23,521 bases of DNA, from the IMG/VR virus record IMGVR_UViG_3300030380_000445, positions 1 to 23,521 of that record, one strand, 5' to 3'. A model generated the notes under the pieces. The model was given only the letters and a program-made list of their open reading frames with translations, was not told where the DNA came from and ran no database searches. The position numbers and the translations under genes are program-made. Shown here piece after piece: positions 7,780 to 13,826 of the stretch. This DNA is from a virus. Each line of letters opens with the position of its first letter. Positions within the stretch are counted from its first letter, which is position 1.

Positions 7780-8198
7780 TGTGTTATACTCAGGATGTGC
7801 GAGAAAAGGAGTTCATAAATAAGGTACACAGACAACTGCCTAAGGAAGTTTATAGGTGGAAGATCAACGATCCTTACCACGGAGGTGTATCGGACACTTA
7901 CTACTCAGGTCCAGCAGATCATTGTTGGATTGAATACAAGTACAAAGATAACCTGCCTGCAAAGCTTAGCTCTAAGATTAAAATTAACTTATCTGAACAA
8001 CAGCGCATATGGCTTACTCGCCAAAAAGAACATAATGTTTTTACATACGTGGTATTTGCATCTGGAGATCTTGTGTACGTAACCGATGATTTTGAACTTA
8101 CACATATAACAGTAGAGCAATTTAAAAACCAAGCTGTACCGTTTAAAATATTTATACAAGTGCTAACTAATTTTTGTTTAGGAGAAACAAATGACTGA
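7773..8198 (+). CDS. VRR-NUC / Holliday-junction-resolvase-like PD-(D/E)XK nuclease
   Basis: A 141-aa small nuclease candidate. Residues from about 10 follow the VRR-NUC/T7-endonuclease-like pattern: a helix with E-x-E-F-x-N-K-V, then GGVSD (39-43 region) carrying the catalytic aspartate, and W-I-E-Y-K carrying the E-x-K pair. Such enzymes cut branched DNA or process recombination intermediates. The start is uncertain: ATG 7773 lies in a hairpin arm and has no ribosome site, GTG at 7797 is an alternative, and the AAAAGGAG at 7803-7810 has no normal start codon at proper distance. The catalytic region is unaffected. The end overlaps the DUF3310 gene by 8 bases. Confidence 0.82.
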   Translation: MYVCYTQDVREKEFINKVHRQLPKEVYRWKINDPYHGGVSDTYYSGPADHCWIEYKYKDNLPAKLSSKIKINLSEQQRIWLTRQKEHNVFTYVVFASGDLVYVTDDFELTHITVEQFKNQAVPFKIFIQVLTNFCLGETND

Positions 8199-8451
8199 TT
8201 ATGTAAACTCACCACCACATTACAACAGTGGTAACATCGAATGCATTGATGCAATAGAAGAAAGTATGACACCTGATGCCTTTAAAGGTTATCTAAAAGG
8301 TAACATACAAAAATATATGTGGCGTTATGAAGCTAAAAAAGGACTTCAAGATGTGTTAAAAGCACAATGGTACCTAAATAGACTAGTAAAAACGCTCGAA
8401 AAAGAAGAAACGCTATCTGACGCACGTACAAGCCCGCCAGATAATTATTGA
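8191..8451 (+). CDS. DUF3310 protein
   Basis: An 86-aa protein matching the phage DUF3310 family: SPPHYNSGNIECIDAIE at the N-terminus and a helical F-K-G-Y-L-K-G-N-x-x-K-Y-x-W-R-Y segment followed by D-V-L-K-A-x-W-Y-L. The family is widespread in phage replication regions and is sometimes called a nucleotide kinase, but no kinase P-loop is visible and the biochemical role is not established. GGAG (8181-8184) 6 bases before ATG fixes the start. It is the last gene of the + strand block, directly before the terminator. Confidence 0.92.
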   Translation: MTDYVNSPPHYNSGNIECIDAIEESMTPDAFKGYLKGNIQKYMWRYEAKKGLQDVLKAQWYLNRLVKTLEKEETLSDARTSPPDNY

Positions 8452-8478
8452 TTTAGTTGGACCTAAGGCCTTACCTAC

Positions 8479-8522
8479 CCTCACAAAATGCGTTAGACGC
8501 GATCCTGTGAGGTCATTTTTTT
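8479..8522 (+). terminator. Rho-independent terminator of the + strand replication block
   Basis: CCTCACA (8479-8485) pairs with TGTGAGG (8506-8512), with a second small stem GCGT/ACGC in the loop (8490-8500), followed by a run of seven T (8516-8522). It lies 28 bases after the DUF3310 stop, where the two convergent transcripts meet. The T-run codes for the Lys-rich end of the HNH gene on the other strand. Read from the - strand, no T-run follows the stem, so it probably works only for + strand transcripts. Confidence 0.85.
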
Positions 8523-8758
8523 CCAGATTGACGATTTCTAGGGAAAGAACGGTTTTTTGATCTATCTTGCAGTCTTAAATTGCTTTTCTTAAAATTCATA
8601 GGATTTCCGTCTATGTGATGAATGTCAATACGGTCCCCTTTACGCACACGACCATCTTTCAAAGCTTGACGTCTTACCTTATTTCGCATTGCACGACGTT
8701 TCTTTTGTTCAGGTGACTTATGATAACGTTCGTATTCTTGTTTATAGTTACGTGGCAT
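8513..8758 (-). CDS. Small HNH endonuclease
   Basis: An 81-aa, highly basic protein with an HNH core: I-H47-H48-I-D-G-N52 followed by the second Asn in K-K-S-N60-L-R-L, and N69 in DRSKN. This arrangement is seen in many phage HNH proteins, including free-standing homing endonucleases and DNA-nicking factors acting in packaging. No zinc-binding CxxC pairs are visible. Its ATG follows directly on the stop of the adenylate cyclase with no gap, and its stop lies inside the terminator of the opposite block. Because it sits next to an accessory cassette, a homing or transfer role is attractive but unproven. Confidence 0.88.
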   Translation of the reverse strand: MPRNYKQEYERYHKSPEQKKRRAMRNKVRRQALKDGRVRKGDRIDIHHIDGNPMNFKKSNLRLQDRSKNRSFPRNRQSGKK

Positions 8759-10516
8759 TTATATAGTATACACTTTCAAAGCTTTTGCTTTGCCTTTTAC
8801 TTTAATAGTATTGTGCAAGTACGCTTCAGGGATCTTGCTAGCTGTACGTTCACCAATAAGTATATCTACACCAGCTTCTTTAGTTGCACTCTCTAATCGA
8901 GCGGCCGTGTTTACCGCATCACCTATAGCAGAATAATCAAATCTAGAATCTGACCCCATATTACCGATGATTGCAGAACCCGTATTTACACCAATACCTA
9001 TGGCTATCGGTTCGGGCAATTCCTTCTGCAGCATACGCATTGCCGTGCACATATCTTGGGCACAGGCGACTGCGCGTTGTTCGTGTCCATCTAAATCTAG
9101 GGGGGCATTAAAGATAGCCATGCACGCGTCGCCTATGAACTTGTCCACCATACCACCATGAGCCTGGATGCACGTAACTTGTTCAGTCAATACTCTATTC
9201 ATTATCTCTGTTACTTGTTCAGGTTCTAATTTTTCGGACAGATTTGTGAACCCTCTGACGTCAGTAAACAAGAACGTACAATCTCTACGCTGGCCACCCA
9301 GTTGTAGTAGATCAGGATTCTTTTGTAAACGTGCGACTTGTCTAGGATCAAGGTAGTGCTCAAACTGTTTCTTAATCTGTTGTCGTAGTTTATATTGTTC
9401 TCCAAATCGTAACCAAAGCTCTTGCACAGATATAAGTGTCATTGATATTGCACTATAACTAAAGTCTATAAGTATATTATTACGTACAAAATACACTGCA
9501 GCTATTGCTGTGCACGTGTACATACCTCCTACAGCTAAAGCAGTTCCCAAGACCGGGAGGGTACGAATCAATATAACTAACAGTGATAAAGATCCAACTA
9601 GTATAAGTAATTCATATAGTAAACTAGCACTTGGTACTTGAGGCACATCAACTGTTAAGCTTTCAGCCAAAGCAGCTTGTACCTCATGCGGATACAATAA
9701 CCCAACTGGCGTGGCTATTTGAGGCATCACACCTTTTGCACTCACACCTACAAACACAAACTTATCTTTTACATTTAGTTCATCGAGCGTAGTCCGTGGA
9801 GTGTCAACCCATGGCACCCATCTACGGCCCAACTCGTCTACCGGTATCTCTGCATAGTTCGGTAACGTGAGTTCTACGATGCTGCCTTCAGATGTACGAA
9901 TCACATATGTATCAGAACTAGATAATATCTTCATTACTTCCATACCAAAAGCTGGCACCCAACCATCAAGAGAAGGTGTCTGAAGCAACAAAGGTAATCT
10001 CCTAACTAAATTATCTACTTCTGTTCGTGCCACAGCCAAGCCCTGGCTACTAGCGTTTGCAAGTTCAGACGTATTCTGTATCACACCCTGTGCAAAAACT
10101 CCTTGTACGGGAATCCCATCACCTAAAATAACAGTCCCTATTGTCGGAGGGTAGCTACCATTATCGTTTTCAAACATTGCAAGTACGCTCGGTGTGCCTG
10201 CCAAAGCCTTTGCAAAAGCTGTGTCCCCGCCAAATCTATCTTCTTGAGGAAAGGCGACAACCCATCCTACGCCCCAAGCTCCTGCATCAATCAGGTCGAG
10301 ATGAATGCGTGCAAGGTCTTGGCGCGGAAATGGCCAGCCGCCTCTCATGGAAACGTCTTCTTCTGTTATATCTAGAATTACAAAATTGTTACTTGGCTCT
10401 GGGATTTGTACTAGTGCATCAAAAGTTTTTAACTTAACTACTTCAAGTGCCTGCCAGTTAAATAATAAAGGTATGCATAAGATTGGTATGCTTATAAGTG
10501 AAATCCATTTCTTCAT
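8759..10516 (-). CDS. CHASE2-domain transmembrane adenylate cyclase (class III)
   Basis: A 585-aa inner-membrane sensor enzyme predicted to make cAMP from ATP. Layout: one helix (about 5-22), a large extracytoplasmic CHASE2 domain (about 24-290; early motif KTFDAL and GGWPFPRQ), three helices (about 299-319, 322-344, 348-369), then a cytoplasmic class III cyclase (about 405-585). Metal aspartates are D419 in FTDVRGFT and D463 in FIGDA. K459 is the adenine-specifying lysine. The partner position is S529, where Asp or Thr is usual. N536 and R540 are the transition-state pair. All core catalytic residues are therefore present. ATG 10516 overlaps the FecR gene stop (ATGA). CHASE2 cyclases in bacteria are often encoded beside FecR-domain proteins, exactly as here. 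Finding one within a phage late block is unusual. Confidence 0.95.
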   Translation of the reverse strand: MKKWISLISIPILCIPLLFNWQALEVVKLKTFDALVQIPEPSNNFVILDITEEDVSMRGGWPFPRQDLARIHLDLIDAGAWGVGWVVAFPQEDRFGGDTAFAKALAGTPSVLAMFENDNGSYPPTIGTVILGDGIPVQGVFAQGVIQNTSELANASSQGLAVARTEVDNLVRRLPLLLQTPSLDGWVPAFGMEVMKILSSSDTYVIRTSEGSIVELTLPNYAEIPVDELGRRWVPWVDTPRTTLDELNVKDKFVFVGVSAKGVMPQIATPVGLLYPHEVQAALAESLTVDVPQVPSASLLYELLILVGSLSLLVILIRTLPVLGTALAVGGMYTCTAIAAVYFVRNNILIDFSYSAISMTLISVQELWLRFGEQYKLRQQIKKQFEHYLDPRQVARLQKNPDLLQLGGQRRDCTFLFTDVRGFTNLSEKLEPEQVTEIMNRVLTEQVTCIQAHGGMVDKFIGDACMAIFNAPLDLDGHEQRAVACAQDMCTAMRMLQKELPEPIAIGIGVNTGSAIIGNMGSDSRFDYSAIGDAVNTAARLESATKEAGVDILIGERTASKIPEAYLHNTIKVKGKAKALKVYTI

Positions 10517-11667
10517 CCTGACCCCTGTGTAATAGTAATGGTAGAACTACCGCCACCATTCACTACAATCTGTTGGTATTTACCGTCCTGTATTAATATT
10601 ATAGTGTACCCTTGCGACGCATCTACGGTCAACTGCGCGTCCTGCGTTACCTTTCTACGGAAAGATATTTGATCTCCCTGCAACAATGTAATGATTTGTG
10701 TCTCTAAGTCTTGTCCTATATTCGTGCCTTGTACTAAGGCGCCTGTGGATAAGTTATCTGAATCAAGCTGATCTATTTCTTCTATGATCGCCAGCAAGTC
10801 TTCAAAGAAGTTTACATCTAAAAAATTTATATCTAATTCTGTGAATTCTAAGGCATCTTCAGCCAGGTAATCTACTTCTAACTCATTAAACTCTAAGTAA
10901 TCTATATCTAATATGCCTCCACTGTCTGCTACAGAGGCTGTGGACTCTTCTGTGGATAACTCTGATTCGTCAGGCGGACTGACTATAAGCATGTTGTCTA
11001 TAACATCTAAACTAAGATCAAGTATGACAGGGTTAGTAGGCGAGCTCTCCCATACATCTACTGTTGTAGCTTCGTAGGGTTTATTGAGCGTAACACTACC
11101 AGCTGCAGTCGTGACAAGTATCTCACCACTTGATAGCCCATTAACATCAGGTAATAAAATAATAAGCGAACGTCCAAGTTCATCCACAGTACAGGTAAAA
11201 TCGGTCCCACGAATAGCAATATCAGCCGTAGGTGTAGATAGTTTAATGTTCTTTTTATCAATTTTGCCTAGTTTGCTACTAATAAATCTAGCTGTGCCAG
11301 TGGCAAACTTCATTGCCATTTCTCCCTTTGTAGGGTCTGGATCGTAAACGTATTTAGTAATGACGAGCTTTGAGTGCTCGGTTAATTTAACAACGGAATC
11401 ATCTAAAAAGGTAATAGCTATTCTGCCAACAGACGTACGGACATCGTCCATCTGTTGGATGTCAAAATCAAGAGCAGCCCCGTAGGGCTGGTCCCGTATA
11501 ACCTCAGCAGTGCCTGTAAGCTCTGATATATCTCCTATACTAGCAACCAGTGGTTGTGCCGCCATCGTTTTGTACGATGCACACAGTACCATTGTTACCA
11601 TTAGAAATAATTTTGAGCCAGTCGCTAGCCAACGTAGATGATTGAGTAATGTTATATGTTCTGCCAT
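10513..11667 (-). CDS. Exported FecR-domain protein with acidic repeats
   Basis: A 384-aa protein, probably periplasmic, and likely the partner of the CHASE2 cyclase. An N-terminal hydrophobic segment (20-32) followed by MAA at 35-37 looks like a Sec signal peptide; there is no lipobox. The FecR domain spans about 70-165, with DDVRTSVGRIAITFLDDS (74-91) and the hallmark TPTADIAIRGTDF (145-157). Residues about 252-300 form acidic-hydrophobic repeats of the type D-I-D-Y-L-E-F. The C-terminus (about 320-384) is beta-rich and ends STITITQGSG. The iron-signalling transmembrane helix of true FecR is absent, so this is the FecR fold only. The start at 11667 overlaps the curlin-like gene by 128 bases; later ATGs at 11601, 11592 and 11565 exist but lack ribosome sites and would weaken the signal peptide. 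Confidence 0.88.
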   Translation of the reverse strand: MAEHITLLNHLRWLATGSKLFLMVTMVLCASYKTMAAQPLVASIGDISELTGTAEVIRDQPYGAALDFDIQQMDDVRTSVGRIAITFLDDSVVKLTEHSKLVITKYVYDPDPTKGEMAMKFATGTARFISSKLGKIDKKNIKLSTPTADIAIRGTDFTCTVDELGRSLIILLPDVNGLSSGEILVTTAAGSVTLNKPYEATTVDVWESSPTNPVILDLSLDVIDNMLIVSPPDESELSTEESTASVADSGGILDIDYLEFNELEVDYLAEDALEFTELDINFLDVNFFEDLLAIIEEIDQLDSDNLSTGALVQGTNIGQDLETQIITLLQGDQISFRRKVTQDAQLTVDASQGYTIILIQDGKYQQIVVNGGGSSTITITQGSG

Positions 11668-12238
11668 TGCCTGTCTGATCTAAATAGAAGTAGCCACTTT
11701 GGTACCCACTACCATCAAAGGTAACAGAGTTAGAGTCGCCATCTATATCTACATATGATGTACCTAGGTCATAATCTATATCAAAGTCGAGTGTGTTAGA
11801 ATCGCCATTGATAACCCAGTCTAGGTCAAGAGTAGAAGCAAGAGCATTTGTAGCAACGTTCAAGTTAAAATCATTACTTGAACCTGTTACATCTACATTG
11901 TAGTCGCCTGAGTCAGCACCGTAAGTATCGGTTGGGTCTACTTGTATATCAAATACATTGCTATCGCCGTCAAACTCAAAGAACCCTGTAATGCCATCAC
12001 CTAAGATATCACCTAAGAATTTGTTTGAGCTACCTATTTGGTTTATATCTAATGTAAGATTTAAACCGTCAAGGTCGAGCGGGGTCATAGTGCCTGAGAC
12101 AGCGTCCAACCCACCAATAATATTTGATGAGCCTAGTTGCTCCAGGTCTATGTTAGCGTTGTTACCAGACTGATCTATATAGATCTCGTTGTCTGCATAC
12201 AAAAAACCAACCAATAGTAAGGGTAAAAGTTTTCTCAT
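11540..12238 (-). CDS. Secreted curlin-repeat-like protein, probable CsgG substrate
   Basis: A 232-aa exported protein: signal peptide MRKLLPLLLVGFLYA (1-15), then Asn/Asp/Gly-rich, regularly spaced repeats. About nine units contain Q-x-G-x-x-N or G-x-S-N cores, for example near residues 21-34, 65-74, 89-99, 117-127, 143-153, 165-175 and 186-199. This resembles the curlin strand-turn-strand repeats of CsgA/CsgB, though with more Asp and fewer Gln than the classical subunits. Two cysteines, C220 and C232, close the C-terminus. ATG 12238 is preceded by GGAG at good distance and overlaps the csgG-like stop (ATGA); a TTG start at 12250 is part of that ribosome site and is rejected. Position directly after csgG makes it the likely cargo. 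Amyloid formation is inference. Confidence 0.85.
   Translation of the reverse strand: MRKLLPLLLVGFLYADNEIYIDQSGNNANIDLEQLGSSNIIGGLDAVSGTMTPLDLDGLNLTLDINQIGSSNKFLGDILGDGITGFFEFDGDSNVFDIQVDPTDTYGADSGDYNVDVTGSSNDFNLNVATNALASTLDLDWVINGDSNTLDFDIDYDLGTSYVDIDGDSNSVTFDGSGYQSGYFYLDQTGNGRTYNITQSSTLASDWLKIISNGNNGTVCIVQNDGGTTTGC
11570..12190 (-). repeat. Degenerate curlin-like protein repeats
   Basis: About nine units of roughly 20-25 residues built round a G-x-S-N or Q-x-G-x-x-N core with alternating hydrophobic residues. They are degenerate, not identical, at the DNA level, so the repeats are old and kept by selection on the protein. The C-terminal unit carries the first of the two cysteines. Confidence 0.75.
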
Positions 12239-13053
12239 TCGTAACTCCAATATCCAGCTTGTTCACCCTCCGTGATAATTCCTAACACGGCGGTTTCTAT
12301 AGCAGAGCGCAAAGCGAGTCCTCCAGACTCGTTTCTCACTACGCCACTTTCTATCTCGACTAGCTCAGTGCCATCCTCGATAAAACGAAACACGTCGTCT
12401 GTTAATGATACACTAAGAATGGTCTTGGTTACTAATTTCTCAACTAGCACCTGACCGCTACTGACTGATATGAGACGTAGCTGGATTGTCAACGTATCAG
12501 TCCTGTAGGCCTTAGATATACCAACACCTAAATAACGAGCTCCCGCGCCACCGCTGGTCTCGTTAGCTTCGTACGACACGACAGAGCCTTCTAATAAAAG
12601 ACCTGCGAACAACAATGTCTGCAACTTATTGTCGTCATTGTTTTGTTCTCTGCCGCTACGTATGATCTGTCTTTCTTTTGTGAGGTTGTCGATTCCTATG
12701 CGTTCAACAACCGTAAAGAAACCATCATTGTTTTTGCCTGCATCTTTTAGTGCTTTGATTAAGTATGCGCTAGGGCTCTGTGTTACAGCTGTAGAGAAGC
12801 TGGCATACATAGAGTTGCTTAGTCTTTGTCCTGTTTGGTCAGTAAATGCGTTTCCGTACACAGCTATGGTAGGTTTTCTGGTAGGCGTACGAACATCAGC
12901 AAGACCGGTTACAACCAGTTCATCTATACTGGCTGCTTCTATTTTTTTAGCTGGCGCTATCGTATTTTCTATAGGGTCAAATAATAATGACGCGCAACTA
13001 GAAAGTAAAAGAACCGATAGGCACAGTAATTTCGGTGACATTCCCTTCTGCAT
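12235..13053 (-). CDS. csgG: CsgG-like outer-membrane curli secretion lipoprotein
   Basis: A 272-aa homologue of CsgG, the nonameric outer-membrane pore that exports curli subunits. A lipoprotein signal ends in LSSC with C20 as the lipidated residue. Strong family matches are SFSTAVTQSPSA near 85-96, then ALKDAG, ERIGIDNLTKERQIIR (117-132), the EGS-x-x-x-YEAN / SGGAGARYLGVG stretch (155-178), SKTILS-like KTILSVS (210-216) and VFRFIE (221-226). These follow the E. coli protein nearly end to end. In the constriction loop the Phe (F86) is kept, but E. coli Asn55 is Ser85 and the Tyr51 position is not Tyr. It starts at ATG 13053 (or M5 at 13041) inside the csgF-like gene (56-base overlap) and ends coupled to the curlin-like gene. 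No CsgE is seen nearby. Confidence 0.95.
   Translation of the reverse strand: MQKGMSPKLLCLSVLLLSSCASLLFDPIENTIAPAKKIEAASIDELVVTGLADVRTPTRKPTIAVYGNAFTDQTGQRLSNSMYASFSTAVTQSPSAYLIKALKDAGKNNDGFFTVVERIGIDNLTKERQIIRSGREQNNDDNKLQTLLFAGLLLEGSVVSYEANETSGGAGARYLGVGISKAYRTDTLTIQLRLISVSSGQVLVEKLVTKTILSVSLTDDVFRFIEDGTELVEIESGVVRNESGGLALRSAIETAVLGIITEGEQAGYWSYE
12245..12249 (-). promoter_or_regulatory. Ribosome binding site that decides the curlin-like gene start
   Basis: On the - strand, TGGAG precedes ATG 12238 by 6 bases and lies inside the last codons of the csgG-like gene. It supports ATG 12238 and not the upstream TTG, and implies translational coupling of pore and substrate. Confidence 0.7.
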
Positions 13054-13495
13054 CTGTAATTTTGAGTGTAATCATTGTGCCGTCCTCACTTACAGAGTAC
13101 TCAATAGTATTACCCATGAGTTCTAGCGTGCCACTTGTGCTTGGGTTTTCACCAAACAAAGCATCTACTAGTTGTCTACTTAGCTGTGCATATATTCTAG
13201 ACTCTAAGTTTCTTATGAACCTAGCCAGCGTAGTGTTTTCGGCGTCCCGTTTGAGCTGTTCTTTATATGCTTTAAGTTCAGCTTTGTTTGCTTCTTTTCT
13301 ATTAAACTCTTGGTTTTCAATAGTTAAATAGTGAGAAGATGTCCCTACTCCGCTAAATGACGGAGACTTAAATTGGTGTGTCATTTTGTCTGCATGTAAA
13401 ACAGAACTCCAAAAGAGTAAACAAAATGCAATCATGCCAGTCCAAGCTGTTAACTTAAACCAGTCAATTCTATATCTAATCTTTCCTTTGGTCAT
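12998..13495 (-). CDS. csgF: CsgF-like curli secretion accessory protein
   Basis: A 165-aa exported protein resembling CsgF, which inserts its N-terminus into the CsgG channel and links secretion to surface nucleation. A long basic leader and hydrophobic stretch end at ...SSVLHA, giving a mature start DKMTHQFKSPSFSG that aligns with GTMTFQFRNPNFGG of E. coli CsgF, the very segment that enters the pore. Further on are a charged helix (about 65-85) and a C-terminal beta region (TLELMGNTIEY... ITLKITDAEGN) like the CsgF end. It overlaps csgG-like by 56 bases and the preceding holin-like gene by about 20. The order csgF-csgG, with the substrate next, differs from E. coli csgDEFG but keeps the F-G pair. 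Confidence 0.9.
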   Translation of the reverse strand: MTKGKIRYRIDWFKLTAWTGMIAFCLLFWSSVLHADKMTHQFKSPSFSGVGTSSHYLTIENQEFNRKEANKAELKAYKEQLKRDAENTTLARFIRNLESRIYAQLSRQLVDALFGENPSTSGTLELMGNTIEYSVSEDGTMITLKITDAEGNVTEITVPIGSFTF

Positions 13496-13826
13496 CTCTA
13501 TCTGCCTTAGCTATCTTGTTGCTATCAATCAGCTGTGGCACTCCTAAAATGGTTTTAATTAACGTATCTTGTCTAATGATTTCATTATCCAAACTACGAA
13601 TCCTATCTATTAATGCTACTAGAATACCGTGTTGAGAGTCAAGTTTACCGCCCAGGCGTTCCTCTATGGCTGCGATCTGTTCACCTACCTTTTCATCTAC
13701 AACATCTAATTTGGTTTCCATGCCATCGACGATACGCATAATTAGTTTATAAATAAACCATCCAAGACCAATAGCTGCTGCAATAGGGAACCCTACTTGT
13801 TGTATAACAGTTATGATGTCTTGCAT
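13476..13826 (-). CDS. Small membrane protein with coiled coil, holin-like
   Basis: A 116-aa protein with one N-terminal hydrophobic helix (about residues 9-28, VGFPIAAAIGLGWFIYKLI) followed by a long charged coiled coil (about 35-90). This resembles the BhlA/UviB-type holin-like or XhlA-like proteins of phages. ATG 13826 shares its A with the stop of the upstream gene (TGATG); a GTG one codon earlier is possible but less likely. It lies between the three-helix holin candidate and the csgF-like gene, so it may end the lysis group or belong to the surface cassette. Function is inferred. Confidence 0.8.
   Translation of the reverse strand: MQDIITVIQQVGFPIAAAIGLGWFIYKLIMRIVDGMETKLDVVDEKVGEQIAAIEERLGGKLDSQHGILVALIDRIRSLDNEIIRQDTLIKTILGVPQLIDSNKIAKADRDDQRKD

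Noticed and set aside
7785-7790. Promoter -10 (TATACT) before the VRR-NUC-like gene
   Set aside because: No acceptable -35 at 15-19 bases, and it lies inside the gene.
8759-10516. Diguanylate cyclase (GGDEF) instead of adenylate cyclase
   Set aside because: No GG(D/E)EF motif; the C-terminal domain has the class III cyclase FTDVRGFT, DKFIGDA and VNTAARLE motifs.
12239-12250. TTG start for the curlin-like gene
   Set aside because: The TTG is part of the ribosome site of ATG 12238 and would put charged residues of no family support ahead of a good signal peptide.
12629-13126. 165-aa open frame on the + strand
   Set aside because: It is the complement of the csgG-like gene, whose homology is clear.
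8513-13495. Bacterial chromosome flank or assembly chimera carrying curli and cyclase genes
   Set aside because: The genes lie between phage holin-like/SNase genes and a phage terminator, on the same strand and with overlaps to both sides, with no change in style that I can see. Read-level checking is still needed.
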